From NCBI GenBank assembly GCA_902810755.1, contig CADDYT010000052.1:1-38701 (forward strand): a stretch of 38,701 nucleotides of DNA, read 5' to 3'. The position numbers and the translations under genes are program-made. The DNA is from Chloroflexota bacterium. Its GTDB lineage: Bacteria > Chloroflexota > Ktedonobacteria > Ktedonobacterales > Ktedonobacteraceae. The notes under the pieces are model-generated. The model searched no databases. It was not told the DNA's origin and worked only from the letters and a program-made list of their open reading frames with translations. Shown here piece by piece: positions 16,119 to 25,581 of this stretch (the first letter of the stretch is position 1; each line of letters begins with the position of its first letter).

Positions 16119-17123
16119 ATGCAGCAAGTGCTGACATGGCGCCAATTGCTTGGAAACATTATCAGCGACCCCCGGAAACGGCAACGTATCGCCGACGAAC
16201 TGGGGATAACGTCGGCTATTCTTGAGCAGTGGGCAAGGGGTGAGATCAATCCGCGCGAACATGCCCTGCGTCGCCTGGCCCAGATACTCCCTGAGTATCG
16301 CGCCCTCCTGCTGGAGTTAGTCTCCACCGAATTTCCCGGTTTTTCCATGTCCGGTGAAGAGCGGATAGCAGGCATATCTGATAAGATTCCCGCCGCCTTC
16401 TACGCGCGAGCGATCAATGCCTACGCCACCACGCCGGATGCGCAACGATTCTGGTTGATCAGTAACCTGCTGCTACAACAGGCGCTGGCGCAGCTTGATC
16501 CCAACCAGACAGGCATGGCTATCACCATCGTGCAGTGCATGCCGCCGACAAAGGATGGCAAGGTTCGCAGCCTGCGCGTGCGTGCGGGGCGCGGTACGCC
16601 ACCCTGGGATGCCAGTCTGGATTCCCGCGCTCTCTTCCTGGGCGCGGAATCGCTGGTCGGCTATACCGTCACGCACGGCCAATCTATCTTCCTCCAGCAT
16701 CGTGGCGAGCGCGAAGGACTTTACCCTGTCCACTGGGTCGAGTGGGAAGAAAGCGCGGCAGCCATTCCCATTATGCGTGCCGGAGATGTAGCCGGGAGCC
16801 TGCTTGTTTCCTGCGCCCGGCCCAACTACCTGCCCGCGCCGCGCCAGAAACTCATCCAGAGTTACGCCCGGCTCATCTCGCTCATCTTCGACTCCTCCGA
16901 ATTCTACTCCATGCAGGACATCAACCTGTACATCATGCCCAATTACCGCATCCAGGAACGCCACCTCACCGGCTTCAGCCAGCGCATCTCCACCATCATG
17001 CGCGCATCCGCCCGCTCTGCCCGCCCCCTCACCATCATTGAAGCCGAAAAACTCGCCTGGCAACAACTCGAAGAGGAGCTTATCTTGCTGGCGGGCAAAG
17101 AGGAGAAGCACGAGAACTCATAA
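16119..17123 (+). CDS. HTH (XRE-like) protein with a GAF-like domain
   Basis: A 334-aa cytoplasmic protein. Residues about 6-60 look like an XRE-type helix-turn-helix (RIADELGITSAILEQWARGEINPRE). Residues about 120-270 look like a GAF-type sensor domain, including SLVGYTVTHGQSIFLQH and PIMRAGDVAGSLLVSCARP. The C-terminus is helical and charged. ATG at 16119 has GAGGAACGAAAGAG upstream and avoids the promoter conflict of the ATG at 16053. I take it for a one-component regulator; its ligand and targets are unknown. It is transcribed divergently from mnmG and ends about 185 bp before tRNA-Leu. Confidence 0.75.
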   Translation: MQQVLTWRQLLGNIISDPRKRQRIADELGITSAILEQWARGEINPREHALRRLAQILPEYRALLLELVSTEFPGFSMSGEERIAGISDKIPAAFYARAINAYATTPDAQRFWLISNLLLQQALAQLDPNQTGMAITIVQCMPPTKDGKVRSLRVRAGRGTPPWDASLDSRALFLGAESLVGYTVTHGQSIFLQHRGEREGLYPVHWVEWEESAAAIPIMRAGDVAGSLLVSCARPNYLPAPRQKLIQSYARLISLIFDSSEFYSMQDINLYIMPNYRIQERHLTGFSQRISTIMRASARSARPLTIIEAEKLAWQQLEEELILLAGKEEKHENS

Positions 17124-17179
17124 GGCAAAAGAGACAGCGCAGGATGCTCAGGGATCAGATTTCGAATCAGAAATTCCTC

Positions 17180-17208
17180 TTTCCAATTCGAACAAGATAT
17201 GGTATTAT
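17180..17208 (+). promoter_or_regulatory. Possible promoter for tRNA-Leu
   Basis: TTTCCA (17180-17185) and TATTAT (17203-17208) are 17 bp apart, giving a start near 17215 and about 95 bases of 5' leader before the tRNA. The -35 is weak. Confidence 0.35.
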
Positions 17209-17308
17209 TGAGGCGGCTAAAGCCGGGAAAGACAGGCTTAGAGCAAGAGACTTTCCAGAGGCGATCTCAGCTCGCCAGTACAGACGAGCCTGGAGAGCAA
17301 CGTTACGA

Positions 17309-17392
17309 GGGGCGATGGCGGAACAGGTAGACGCAGGAGACTTAAAATCTCCTGGCCGCGAGGCCGTGAGGGTTCGAGTCCCTCTCGCCCCA
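17309..17392 (+). tRNA. tRNA-Leu (anticodon UAA)
   Basis: An 84-nt tRNA with a full cloverleaf: acceptor stem GGGGCGA/TCGCCCC, D-arm region, anticodon stem GGAGA/TCTCC with loop CTTAAAA (anticodon TAA at 17343-17345), a long variable arm as expected for leucine, and a T-arm with GGTTCGAGTCC. The discriminator is A. CCA is not encoded and must be added. It reads UUA, and UUG by wobble. It sits at the edge of an AT-richer methyltransferase island, a common place for integration, but no second copy of its 3' end was seen. Confidence 0.96.
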
Positions 17393-17428
17393 CTCTTCTC
17401 CTCAAGTCTCTTCAGAAAGTAGAACAAC

Positions 17429-19456
17429 TTGGAAGCAATAACTCAGTTAGCATGGACAGAGGAATTTGATCTAAATACAGGTACCCGTTCCTACTTTGAT
17501 GCATTGCTTCATTATCTCCATGTGGCCGATGATATACCGGGATGGCCAGATGCTTTCGGCAATGCCTTGCAGGCATGGATGAAGACACTTCTTCGCACCC
17601 CTGTTCGCACGTTAAGTTTGTTCTCTGGCGCCGGGGGGTTAGATATCGCTTTCCATGATGCAGGATTTCAGATTATCAAGATGGTCGAGATTGATACACG
17701 CTTCGTGGAAACGCTTGGCACAAACGCTCAGGAAGGCCGCCGATTAGCAGGGGCAGAACCACTGTGTATGGATATCAAGGACTTTGATCCGCCAGATGAT
17801 TTGCATATAGACTTTATTATTGGTGGGCCACCCTGTCAAACATTTTCCGCTGCAGGCAGAAGAGCTGCCGGAGTAGCCGGATTTGATGACCCGCGAGGCA
17901 TGTTATTTCAAGAGTATGTACGCATCCTGAGCAAGCTGCAACCGGTGGGGTTCCTCTTTGAAAATGTGTATGGCATCCTGGGGGCGCAAGGCGGCAAACC
18001 CTGGAAAGAGATTATCAAGGCTTTCGAGAAAGTCGGCTACACGATTAGCTTTCGCATCTTAGATGCTGCCGATTATGGTGTTCCGCAGCAAAGAGAAAGA
18101 CTCATCATCGTAGGTAGTCGTAACGGTAGATTTGCTTTCCCCCGACCCACACATGGCCCGGATAGCCTGGATCAACGCCCATATTATACTGCCGGGCTGG
18201 CAGTTCAGGACGTTGGAGGAATAAAGCCAGGGCCGATTAATGGACGACACGGGCATTTATTGCGCGATATCCCGCCGGGGCTGAACTATAGCTTTTATAC
18301 AGAGAAAATGGGACACCCATCACCTCTCTTTTCCTGGCGGTCCAAGTTCTCAGATTTGCTGTACAAGGCAGACCCCGATATGCCGGTGCGAACGATAAAA
18401 GCGCAGGGAGGGCAGTACACAGGCCCTTTCCACTGGGAAAACAGGCCATTCAGCGTTGAAGAGCTGAAGAGATTGCAAACTTTCCCTGATGATTATATTC
18501 TCACAGGAGGACGGCAGGTAGCCATACAACAGATTGGGAAGTCGGTACCTCCCCAGTTTGGCAGGATTCTGGCAATCAGTATCGTGGACCAGCTCTTTAA
18601 ATTATCGTTGCCTTTCAGACTTGACTATCTTTCGCCACAGGATAAACTGGGCTTCAGAAGTCGAAAAGCATTGTTGACCGCTCACTATCAGCAGAAGGCA
18701 AAAGAGGCGATTGCCCGGCAATTTTCTTCGGCATCAGCCATACCGACCAGGCAGCCAGAGGATACAGAAGTAGATAACAACCCCTCCAACTTCTTTATCG
18801 CCTATCTTGGACCCAACTTCACCTGGATTGTCAAAGATGAACATACCCCGGTGTATTCGTGGAATATAGCCTTTTCCATCATTCAGCGAGATCAACAGAT
18901 CGAGATAGATGTGGGAAAGCCGGAGGAGCATTTCGCTGACCCTGCTCTGGTGATTGAGGTTTTTCCAACAGCAAGCTGGAAAATACCGGCAAAAAGTGTT
19001 CGCCTCCTTATCCAGTCGTTATCATCACACCTGTTCACTGCTTCCTGGAAAGCTTTTGAGCATTATCTTGTCAGGGAGGGTATCAAAGCTGATTTAGTCC
19101 AGTTGAACGGTTACTATCACTATAAACCTGCAATAGCCATCAAACTGACAAGATTAGAAACTGCCCGGATAAATTCGAACGATCTTCATGGATGGAAGGC
19201 TATTCAAAACGTCCTGGCAGGGATTGGTGTGCGCCATATCCTCAGGCTTGAGAATCTGGCCGATCTCTGGGAGCTACCTCTCGATAAAACCGTTGATGCT
19301 TTGCTGAGATTGCGAGCAGCGGGATACGAGGTTCGCAGTTCGTATACAAATAGCCAGATTCCTGCACATCATGTGTTAATTCCATATGCATTTCCGACTC
19401 TTAATCCGCTCAGTGTTCAGTTGAGGAAGAGTTCGGCGTCAAAGTTCACATCCTGA
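17429..19456 (+). CDS. DNA cytosine-5 methyltransferase with C-terminal extension
   Basis: A 675-aa C5 methyltransferase that transfers methyl from SAM to cytosine in a specific site. Motif I FSGAGGLD (about 65-72), motif IV GGPPCQTFS with catalytic Cys136, motif VI FENV (about 177-180), motif VIII QQRERLIIVG (about 220-229) and motif X IGKSVPPQFGR (near 370) are intact. Residues about 410-675 are an extra domain of unknown fold, rare in plain modification enzymes. The start is TTG at 17429; no better in-frame start precedes motif I, and the site upstream is weak. The DNA is AT-richer than its neighbours, suggesting transfer. The frame ends where a second coding-like frame begins, so the stop at 19454 may mark a deletion or frameshift. 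Confidence 0.92.
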   Translation: MEAITQLAWTEEFDLNTGTRSYFDALLHYLHVADDIPGWPDAFGNALQAWMKTLLRTPVRTLSLFSGAGGLDIAFHDAGFQIIKMVEIDTRFVETLGTNAQEGRRLAGAEPLCMDIKDFDPPDDLHIDFIIGGPPCQTFSAAGRRAAGVAGFDDPRGMLFQEYVRILSKLQPVGFLFENVYGILGAQGGKPWKEIIKAFEKVGYTISFRILDAADYGVPQQRERLIIVGSRNGRFAFPRPTHGPDSLDQRPYYTAGLAVQDVGGIKPGPINGRHGHLLRDIPPGLNYSFYTEKMGHPSPLFSWRSKFSDLLYKADPDMPVRTIKAQGGQYTGPFHWENRPFSVEELKRLQTFPDDYILTGGRQVAIQQIGKSVPPQFGRILAISIVDQLFKLSLPFRLDYLSPQDKLGFRSRKALLTAHYQQKAKEAIARQFSSASAIPTRQPEDTEVDNNPSNFFIAYLGPNFTWIVKDEHTPVYSWNIAFSIIQRDQQIEIDVGKPEEHFADPALVIEVFPTASWKIPAKSVRLLIQSLSSHLFTASWKAFEHYLVREGIKADLVQLNGYYHYKPAIAIKLTRLETARINSNDLHGWKAIQNVLAGIGVRHILRLENLADLWELPLDKTVDALLRLRAAGYEVRSSYTNSQIPAHHVLIPYAFPTLNPLSVQLRKSSASKFTS

Positions 19457-19850
19457 CACTTGATGAATGGGTACATGAGCAGTTTCTTCGCAGCCAGATA
19501 GCAGGAGTCACAGAGAGGGAACTGGCTGAAGGTTGGTTACGTGCCTACACAGAATCTCTTTGCCTGAGGCGTAGAGATAAAGCCCCGATCGATGAACCTA
19601 CATTTATCTGGATAGAATCACTATTGGGCATACTGACGTAGAACTGTTTCATCAAGGACGAGCAAAACGGGAATATTTTTCCTATCCCCCTGAAACTTCC
19701 TTGTTTGAACTGCGTGATATAAGTGGAAGTATTCCAGAGAGATTGCTGGAATATTTCCAGGTCTTCTTTAGTTGGAGAGAAACTATTTCGTCTGGTCGGG
19801 TTTGCAAACAGGGAGGCCAGAAAACAACATATATGCCGGATGATACCTAG
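19405..19850 (+). pseudogene. Decayed gene after the methyltransferase, possibly its restriction partner
   Basis: Two out-of-frame but protein-like stretches follow the methyltransferase. One runs 19405-19641, overlaps the methyltransferase end in another frame and reads VEEEFGVKVHILTLDEW near its start and RRRDKAPIDEPTFIWIESL near its end. The other runs 19596-19850 and includes ELFHQGRAKREYFSYPPE and PERLLEYFQVFFSWRE. Neither has a start codon with a ribosome-binding site. The simplest reading is one gene that lost its 5' part and suffered a frameshift near 19600-19640. Its place suggests a restriction endonuclease, but no catalytic motif survives, so the function is not shown. Confidence 0.5.
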
Positions 19851-19898
19851 AAGCAAGATAGTCCCCTGACTACGAGGGTAAGGGGGGAGATAGCAGCT

Positions 19899-20273
19899 AT
19901 GAAACGTATCCTGGTCGTCAATGATTCACAGGAACTGCTAGAGCTGTATCGCACGCTGCTCACCGAAGAGGGCTACGAGGTGATTGTGTACTCCTCTGCT
20001 ATTGAAGATCTGAGGGAGATTGAGCAGGTCAAGCCCGATCTCATTCTTCTGGATATCATGTTGGGCAACCGTGAGGTGAGCGGCTGGCAGATGCTCGAAA
20101 AGCTGAAGCTATTCCCTGCCACAGCCTCCATTCCTGTTATCCTTTGTACTGCTGCTCTGGACAGGATACGCCAGCAGCAAGGCTATCTAACTTCTCACGG
20201 GGTTCTTGTCATTCTCAAACCCTTTAATCTCGATGACTTACTTGCCTGTATAGAAAAAGCTCTGCATCTGTGA
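19899..20273 (+). CDS. Stand-alone receiver-domain protein
   Basis: A 124-aa single-domain response regulator (CheY-like) with no output domain. It shows the phosphorylation Asp52 in LILLDIMLG, the switch region CTAAL and Lys in LKPFNLDD. The acidic pocket reads VNDS, so one of the two usual acidic residues is Asn, which may weaken metal binding. AGGGGGGAG lies 10 bases before the ATG. No kinase is adjacent. A 46-bp leader after its start region suggests independent expression. It could act as a phosphate sink or a partner of one of the kinases in the window. Confidence 0.9.
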   Translation: MKRILVVNDSQELLELYRTLLTEEGYEVIVYSSAIEDLREIEQVKPDLILLDIMLGNREVSGWQMLEKLKLFPATASIPVILCTAALDRIRQQQGYLTSHGVLVILKPFNLDDLLACIEKALHL

Positions 20274-20347
20274 TATACTGCTCCTATGTACCTGTTCTAC
20301 CGTCAGAAAGTAGCTTTTGTCTGTCTCTCAGCGGAGGAATCATAACG

Positions 20348-20572
20348 ATGAAACTGCTCAGGCGCGTGATAGACTGGCTGGCTTCCTGTCTCTATCTCAA
20401 ACTCGACGAGAACGATATTCCTTCGACGCGCAACCACCCGTCGTACTATGACCAATCTGCCCGTCATGACGATTCCCTGCCGGGCTTTTCCAGGCATGAG
20501 CAGGCCAGACTGTATGTTGGTCATGGCTGGAAGCCTCCGATGCCATCGGGTCGTCTGCCCGTTGATGACTGA
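20348..20572 (+). CDS. Small hypothetical protein (74 aa)
   Basis: A 74-aa frame with ATG at 20348 after GGAGG (10 bases). The N-terminus (MKLLRRVIDWLASCLYLKL) is amphipathic and basic and could attach to a membrane; the rest is polar and rich in Pro, His and Ser. An upstream in-frame start at 20270 overlaps the receiver gene and lacks a ribosome-binding site. It follows the receiver gene by 74 bp and may be co-transcribed. No family was recognised. Confidence 0.6.
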   Translation: MKLLRRVIDWLASCLYLKLDENDIPSTRNHPSYYDQSARHDDSLPGFSRHEQARLYVGHGWKPPMPSGRLPVDD

Positions 20573-20597
20573 CTCCTCATCCCGGTTGCTTTTCAAA

Positions 20598-20630
20598 AAT
20601 CGTCACCAGCATGCCATACTGGTGACGATT
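20598..20630. terminator. Strong 12-bp hairpin after the small gene
   Basis: AATCGTCACCAG (20598-20609) and CTGGTGACGATT (20619-20630) form a perfect 12-bp stem with a 9-base loop. On the minus strand it is followed by TTTTTG, the form of an intrinsic terminator, although no minus-strand gene lies just upstream. On the plus strand it follows the 74-aa gene by 25 bp but has no U-run. The rest of 20573-20859 holds only the palindromic repeat at 20802-20841. Confidence 0.5.
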
Positions 20631-20801
20631 GGTCATGGATGCTCTACATAGCCCTTACGTTATTTTGCCTATCCCATCCCTGTTTCTCCCTTTTGCCCAT
20701 CGTCTGGCAGATTACGTCATTTCGGTCAGGTGCAGTGCGTCCTCCTGCGGTACAGTTTCCTGTGGAATGATGAATATCGGCAAGCTATAGAAAAGAGTCA
20801 C

Positions 20802-22281
<1,480 letters not shown>

Positions 22282-23058
22282 TCACTCTGGTTGCTGGAAA
22301 TGCGGCTTGCGCTTCTCCAGAAACGCCTGCATGCCTTCCTGCGCATCAGGAATCTGGGAAGCTGCCGCCATGACCTCCTGCGCGTAGGCGTATGCATCGT
22401 GCTGGGAGAGGCCGATCTGCGCGTAGAATGCCTGCTTGCCGATGCCTTTGGAGAAGAAGCTGCCGCGCGTGGCCGCCGCCAGCAGTTTCTGCGACTCTTC
22501 CACGAGCCGCTCAGGGGCAACGACGCGGTTGACCAGTCCCCAGTCCGCCGCCGTCTGCGCGTCGATGGCCTCGCCCGTCAGCAGCATCTCCAGCGCCCGC
22601 TTGCGCCCGATGCTGCGGCTGACTGCCACCATCGGCGTGGTGCAGAACCAGCCGCCCTTGCCGCCCGGCGTGGCAAAGCCTGCCTCCGTCGAGGCCACCG
22701 CCAGGTCGCACGTCGCCACGAGCTGGCAGCCTGCGGCAGTCGCCAGCCCCTGCACGCGCGCCAGCACCGGTTGCGGAATCTCCTGAATCGTCTCCATCAG
22801 CGTGGTGCAGACGCGCAGCAGCTTGCGCATGGCGATGAGGTCCTGTCCCACCATATCGGCAAAATCGTGGCCAGCCGAGAAGACCGGCCCGTTCGCCGCC
22901 AGCGTCACCCCGCGCACGGGGCTGTCTCCCACCCTGCGAAACGCATCGGTCAGTTCAAGCATGTGCTTGAGCGAGAGCGCGTTGCGCCGCTTCGGGTTGT
23001 TCATCGTAATCGTGGCGAAATCGCCCTCAAATTCCAGCAAAATCAGTTCGTAAGCCAT
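22282..23058 (-). CDS. Crotonase-fold protein, ECHDC3-like
   Basis: A 258-aa crotonase-family protein that should bind an acyl-CoA. The oxyanion-hole segment FSAGHDFADM and the second segment TAAGCQLVATCD are clear. Both acid/base glutamates of classic enoyl-CoA hydratases are replaced (Gln in AGCQ, Gly in TPGGKGG), as in the ECHDC3 group, whose reaction is poorly known. The C-terminus (GMQAFLEKRKPHF) also fits that group. ATG at 23058 with GGAG upstream; the ribosome-binding site lies in a relic of the small repeat. Its stop codon directly abuts that of atpD. Confidence 0.88.
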   Translation of the reverse strand: MAYELILLEFEGDFATITMNNPKRRNALSLKHMLELTDAFRRVGDSPVRGVTLAANGPVFSAGHDFADMVGQDLIAMRKLLRVCTTLMETIQEIPQPVLARVQGLATAAGCQLVATCDLAVASTEAGFATPGGKGGWFCTTPMVAVSRSIGRKRALEMLLTGEAIDAQTAADWGLVNRVVAPERLVEESQKLLAAATRGSFFSKGIGKQAFYAQIGLSQHDAYAYAQEVMAAASQIPDAQEGMQAFLEKRKPHFQQPE

Positions 23059-23072
23059 TGCTCGTCGCTCCT

Positions 23073-23094
23073 TTCGCTCTACTCAGCATGACAC
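23073..23094 (-). repeat. Relic of the small palindromic repeat in the crotonase leader
   Basis: On the minus strand this reads GTGTCATGCTGAG followed by TAGAGCGAA, the left arm and loop of the 40-bp element. The right arm is lost and replaced by the AGGAG of the downstream ribosome-binding site, 15-39 bp upstream of the crotonase start. Confidence 0.6.
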
Positions 23095-23144
23095 AAACGT
23101 TCCTTTTGTTCCCTCATCATTATATACCGGTTTCCTGTGTTTTC

Positions 23145-24095
23145 CTATTGTCTGGAGATAAACACCTTTGCGAACAGGCGCAGCGAGTCCAGTTCAGGAG
23201 CGTCGACGAAGCGCAGAATGGTTTCCTGGATGCCGACCTCTTCATAGGCGGCCAGGCGCTGGCGAATCGTGTCCGGTGTGCCAACGAGCGCGCCGCTCAT
23301 GATGTCCTCGTCAGCGCGTTCCTCCGGCGTGAATTTTGCCAGCGCCTCCTCTTCCGTGTCCGCGATAGAGCAGTAGTCGATGAGCGTGGTGCGCCAGATG
23401 CTGTTGTAGTCGCGCCCAATCGCCTGGCAGTGCTGCCTGAGTACGTCCAGCTTGTGCTTGATCGTCGGGATGTCGCCGCCGCCGACATTGCAGGCATCGG
23501 CGTACTGGGCGACCAGCCGCAGCGTGACCTTCTCGCCGCCGCCGCCGATGAGCAGGGGAATATGCGGCTTCTGTACGCCCTTCGGCGAGTTGATGGCGCC
23601 TTCGATCTGATAGTATTTGCCCTCGAAGCTGGCCTGCTCCTGTGTCCACATTGCCAGAATAAGCTGCACAGCCTCGTTCAGCCGCTGCAATCTTTCCCTT
23701 GTACTCGGATAGGGATAGCCATAGGCAAGATATTCTTCCTCGTACCAGCCCGCGCCGATGCCCAGGATGAGCCGCCCGTGACTCATCACGTCGACCGTAC
23801 TGGCCATCTTTGCCAGCAGCGCCGGGTTGCGATAGCTGTTGCACGTCACCAGCTGGCCGATGCGCAGCCGCTTCGTGTCGCGGGCCAGACCGGCGGTCGT
23901 CATCCAGCACTCAAAGAGCATGTCCTGTGTGACAACGGGGAAGGTGTGCAGGTGATCGTAGAGCCAGATCGAGTTATAGCCCAGCGCCTCGGCCTCCTGC
24001 GCGGTTCGCGTCATCGCTTCATACGCCTCAATCGGGTCGGTAAAGTTTCTCAGATCCAGTCGCCAGCCATGTGGGACTATAATGCCATATTCCAT
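23145..24095 (-). CDS. LLM-class F420-dependent oxidoreductase
   Basis: A 316-aa luciferase-like (TIM-barrel) oxidoreductase, probably using coenzyme F420 rather than FMN. Matches to the group include IWLYDHLHTFP near residue 43, the ILGIGAGWYEEEYLAYG segment and PLLIGGGGEKVTLRLVAQYAD. The substrate is unknown. GAAAGGA lies upstream of ATG 24095. It lies 86 bp upstream of the crotonase gene on the same strand, so the two may be co-transcribed. FMN-dependent members of the same fold cannot be ruled out. Confidence 0.9.
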   Translation of the reverse strand: MEYGIIVPHGWRLDLRNFTDPIEAYEAMTRTAQEAEALGYNSIWLYDHLHTFPVVTQDMLFECWMTTAGLARDTKRLRIGQLVTCNSYRNPALLAKMASTVDVMSHGRLILGIGAGWYEEEYLAYGYPYPSTRERLQRLNEAVQLILAMWTQEQASFEGKYYQIEGAINSPKGVQKPHIPLLIGGGGEKVTLRLVAQYADACNVGGGDIPTIKHKLDVLRQHCQAIGRDYNSIWRTTLIDYCSIADTEEEALAKFTPEERADEDIMSGALVGTPDTIRQRLAAYEEVGIQETILRFVDAPELDSLRLFAKVFISRQ

Positions 24096-24124
24096 TGTTC
24101 GCTCTATCCTTTCCAGAGTCTCTT

Positions 24125-25420
24125 TCAGGGTTTCTGAGCAACCGAACGCCAGTCCTTGCCTTTTATCAGGTAGAGACGCATCCGCTCGCGCCAGTGATGA
24201 GCCGGTTCGCAGAGCGGGTCGAGCCTGGCGGCGCGACTGTAGGAGAGAAAGGCGTCCTTTTCGCAGCCGATGTCGCGCAGGATATTGCCCTGCCCGTAGT
24301 GCGCCCAGGCATCTGAAGGGTCAAGCTGAATGGCGCGCCTGAAAGCGGTGAGGGCTTCGTAGTAGCATTCAAGATAGTAGAGGACGTGTCCCATCTGCGT
24401 GTAGGCGGGGGCATAGCTCGGTTCCAGCCGGGTGACGCGCGCGAAGGCGGCCAGGGCCTCCCTGGGCCGGTTAAGTCGCATGAGAGTCAACCCCAGCTTA
24501 TAACAGATTCCCGCGTCTGAGGGAGCGCAGCGCAACGCCTGGCGATAGACAATCAGCGCCTCCTCGTAGCAGTGCATGGTGAAGAAGACATCCGCCATAG
24601 CGTGATATGCCTGCGCATCTGTGGGGTCGCGTTCGATGGCCTGTTTGTAGGTCACCAGGGCCTCCTCGGTGCGATTGAGCAGCGTCAGGGTTTTGCCCCG
24701 GTTGTAGTGAAAAACGCCCTCGGTGGGGTCAAGCGCCGCCGCCCGCTCATAGGCGGCAAGGGCCTGCTCGTACTGCTGCAAGCGAAAGAGGCTATTGCCC
24801 AGCCCGTTGCAGGTATATGGATCGTCAGAGTCGATGCCCAGCGCCCGCTCAAAGGCCGCGATTGCCTCCTGCTGCCGGTTCAGGCAGGTCAGAACCAGCC
24901 CCAGATTGTAGTAGAAAATGGCCTCGTCGGGGTCGAGTTCAATGGCCCTGGAATACGCAGCGCGCGCCTCTTCGTAGCGACCGAGCCGGTAAAGCGCCGT
25001 ACCCATGCAATTCGTGGCGTACAGCGTGCAGGCCGTATCGGTTGCGTCTTGCAGCGCCTGCTCAAAGGCGGCCAGCGCCTCTTCATACAACGCTAACTGG
25101 AGGAGTGTGTCGCCGATGCGGGTGCAGATGTACGGCGAGCCTGGTTCAAGCTCCAGCGCCTGGTGAAAGGCGGCCAGCGCCTCTTCGTAGGCCTGCTTTT
25201 CAAAGCTGGCTTCGGCCATTTCCAGCCAGCACGTGTCTACCTGCTGCGTTATGACATATCTATCCGGTACAGGGGATGTGGGCAAAGCTATCTCTACCCG
25301 ACCACCCTGAGAATTCCTATCAAACGACCCCACGCTTGCGCCTCCTTCCATCGCTTCTCTTGCTGCCCTCTCCCCGGCAATCATAGTGGTATAGAAAGCA
25401 TACCCGATGAAAGGATACAT
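24125..25420 (-). CDS. Tetratricopeptide repeat protein
   Basis: A 431-aa protein made almost wholly of TPR units. After about 70 polar residues come about ten 34-residue repeats with the usual pattern, such as YEEALAAFHQALELEPGSP and QEAIAAFERALGIDSDDP. TPR arrays act as protein-binding scaffolds. No catalytic domain, signal peptide or membrane segment is seen. The start is uncertain: ATG at 25420 is listed, TTG at 25426 is possible, and ATG at 25351 has a purine-rich site before it. It ends 29 bp before the F420-type oxidoreductase start on the same strand, so an operon is likely. Confidence 0.85.
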   Translation of the reverse strand: MYPFIGYAFYTTMIAGERAAREAMEGGASVGSFDRNSQGGRVEIALPTSPVPDRYVITQQVDTCWLEMAEASFEKQAYEEALAAFHQALELEPGSPYICTRIGDTLLQLALYEEALAAFEQALQDATDTACTLYATNCMGTALYRLGRYEEARAAYSRAIELDPDEAIFYYNLGLVLTCLNRQQEAIAAFERALGIDSDDPYTCNGLGNSLFRLQQYEQALAAYERAAALDPTEGVFHYNRGKTLTLLNRTEEALVTYKQAIERDPTDAQAYHAMADVFFTMHCYEEALIVYRQALRCAPSDAGICYKLGLTLMRLNRPREALAAFARVTRLEPSYAPAYTQMGHVLYYLECYYEALTAFRRAIQLDPSDAWAHYGQGNILRDIGCEKDAFLSYSRAARLDPLCEPAHHWRERMRLYLIKGKDWRSVAQKP

Positions 25421-25515
25421 CGACAAGTCTCAATAGAGCTATTTTTCGGGAATTTTTCCATCACAACACAACAGATCGTCAAACTGATAAAAAACTGACC
25501 CCTCGTCAAAGCAAG

Positions 25516-25532
25516 TATTATCACGTATAATA
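25516..25532. promoter_or_regulatory. Palindromic -10 region between TPR and phosphatase genes
   Basis: TATTAT-CACGT-ATAATA is a perfect inverted repeat with a TATAAT in it (25526-25531) reading rightwards. It lies about 50 bp before the phosphatase gene. The best -35 at 17 bp (TCGTCA) is weak. It may be a promoter plus operator for the phosphatase, or serve both divergent genes. Confidence 0.4.
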
Positions 25533-25581
25533 TGCCTGCGTGGTCGGGGCGTCCGGCTAAGCCAGCGAAAGGGAGCAGGAT

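Noticed and set aside
17144..17422. Plus-strand frame covering tRNA-Leu
   Set aside because: It reads straight through the tRNA gene; not a protein.
17309..19900. Integrative element with the tRNA-Leu 3' end as attachment site
   Set aside because: No integrase and no second copy of the tRNA 3' end was found by eye, so only the AT-richer composition and position suggest transfer.
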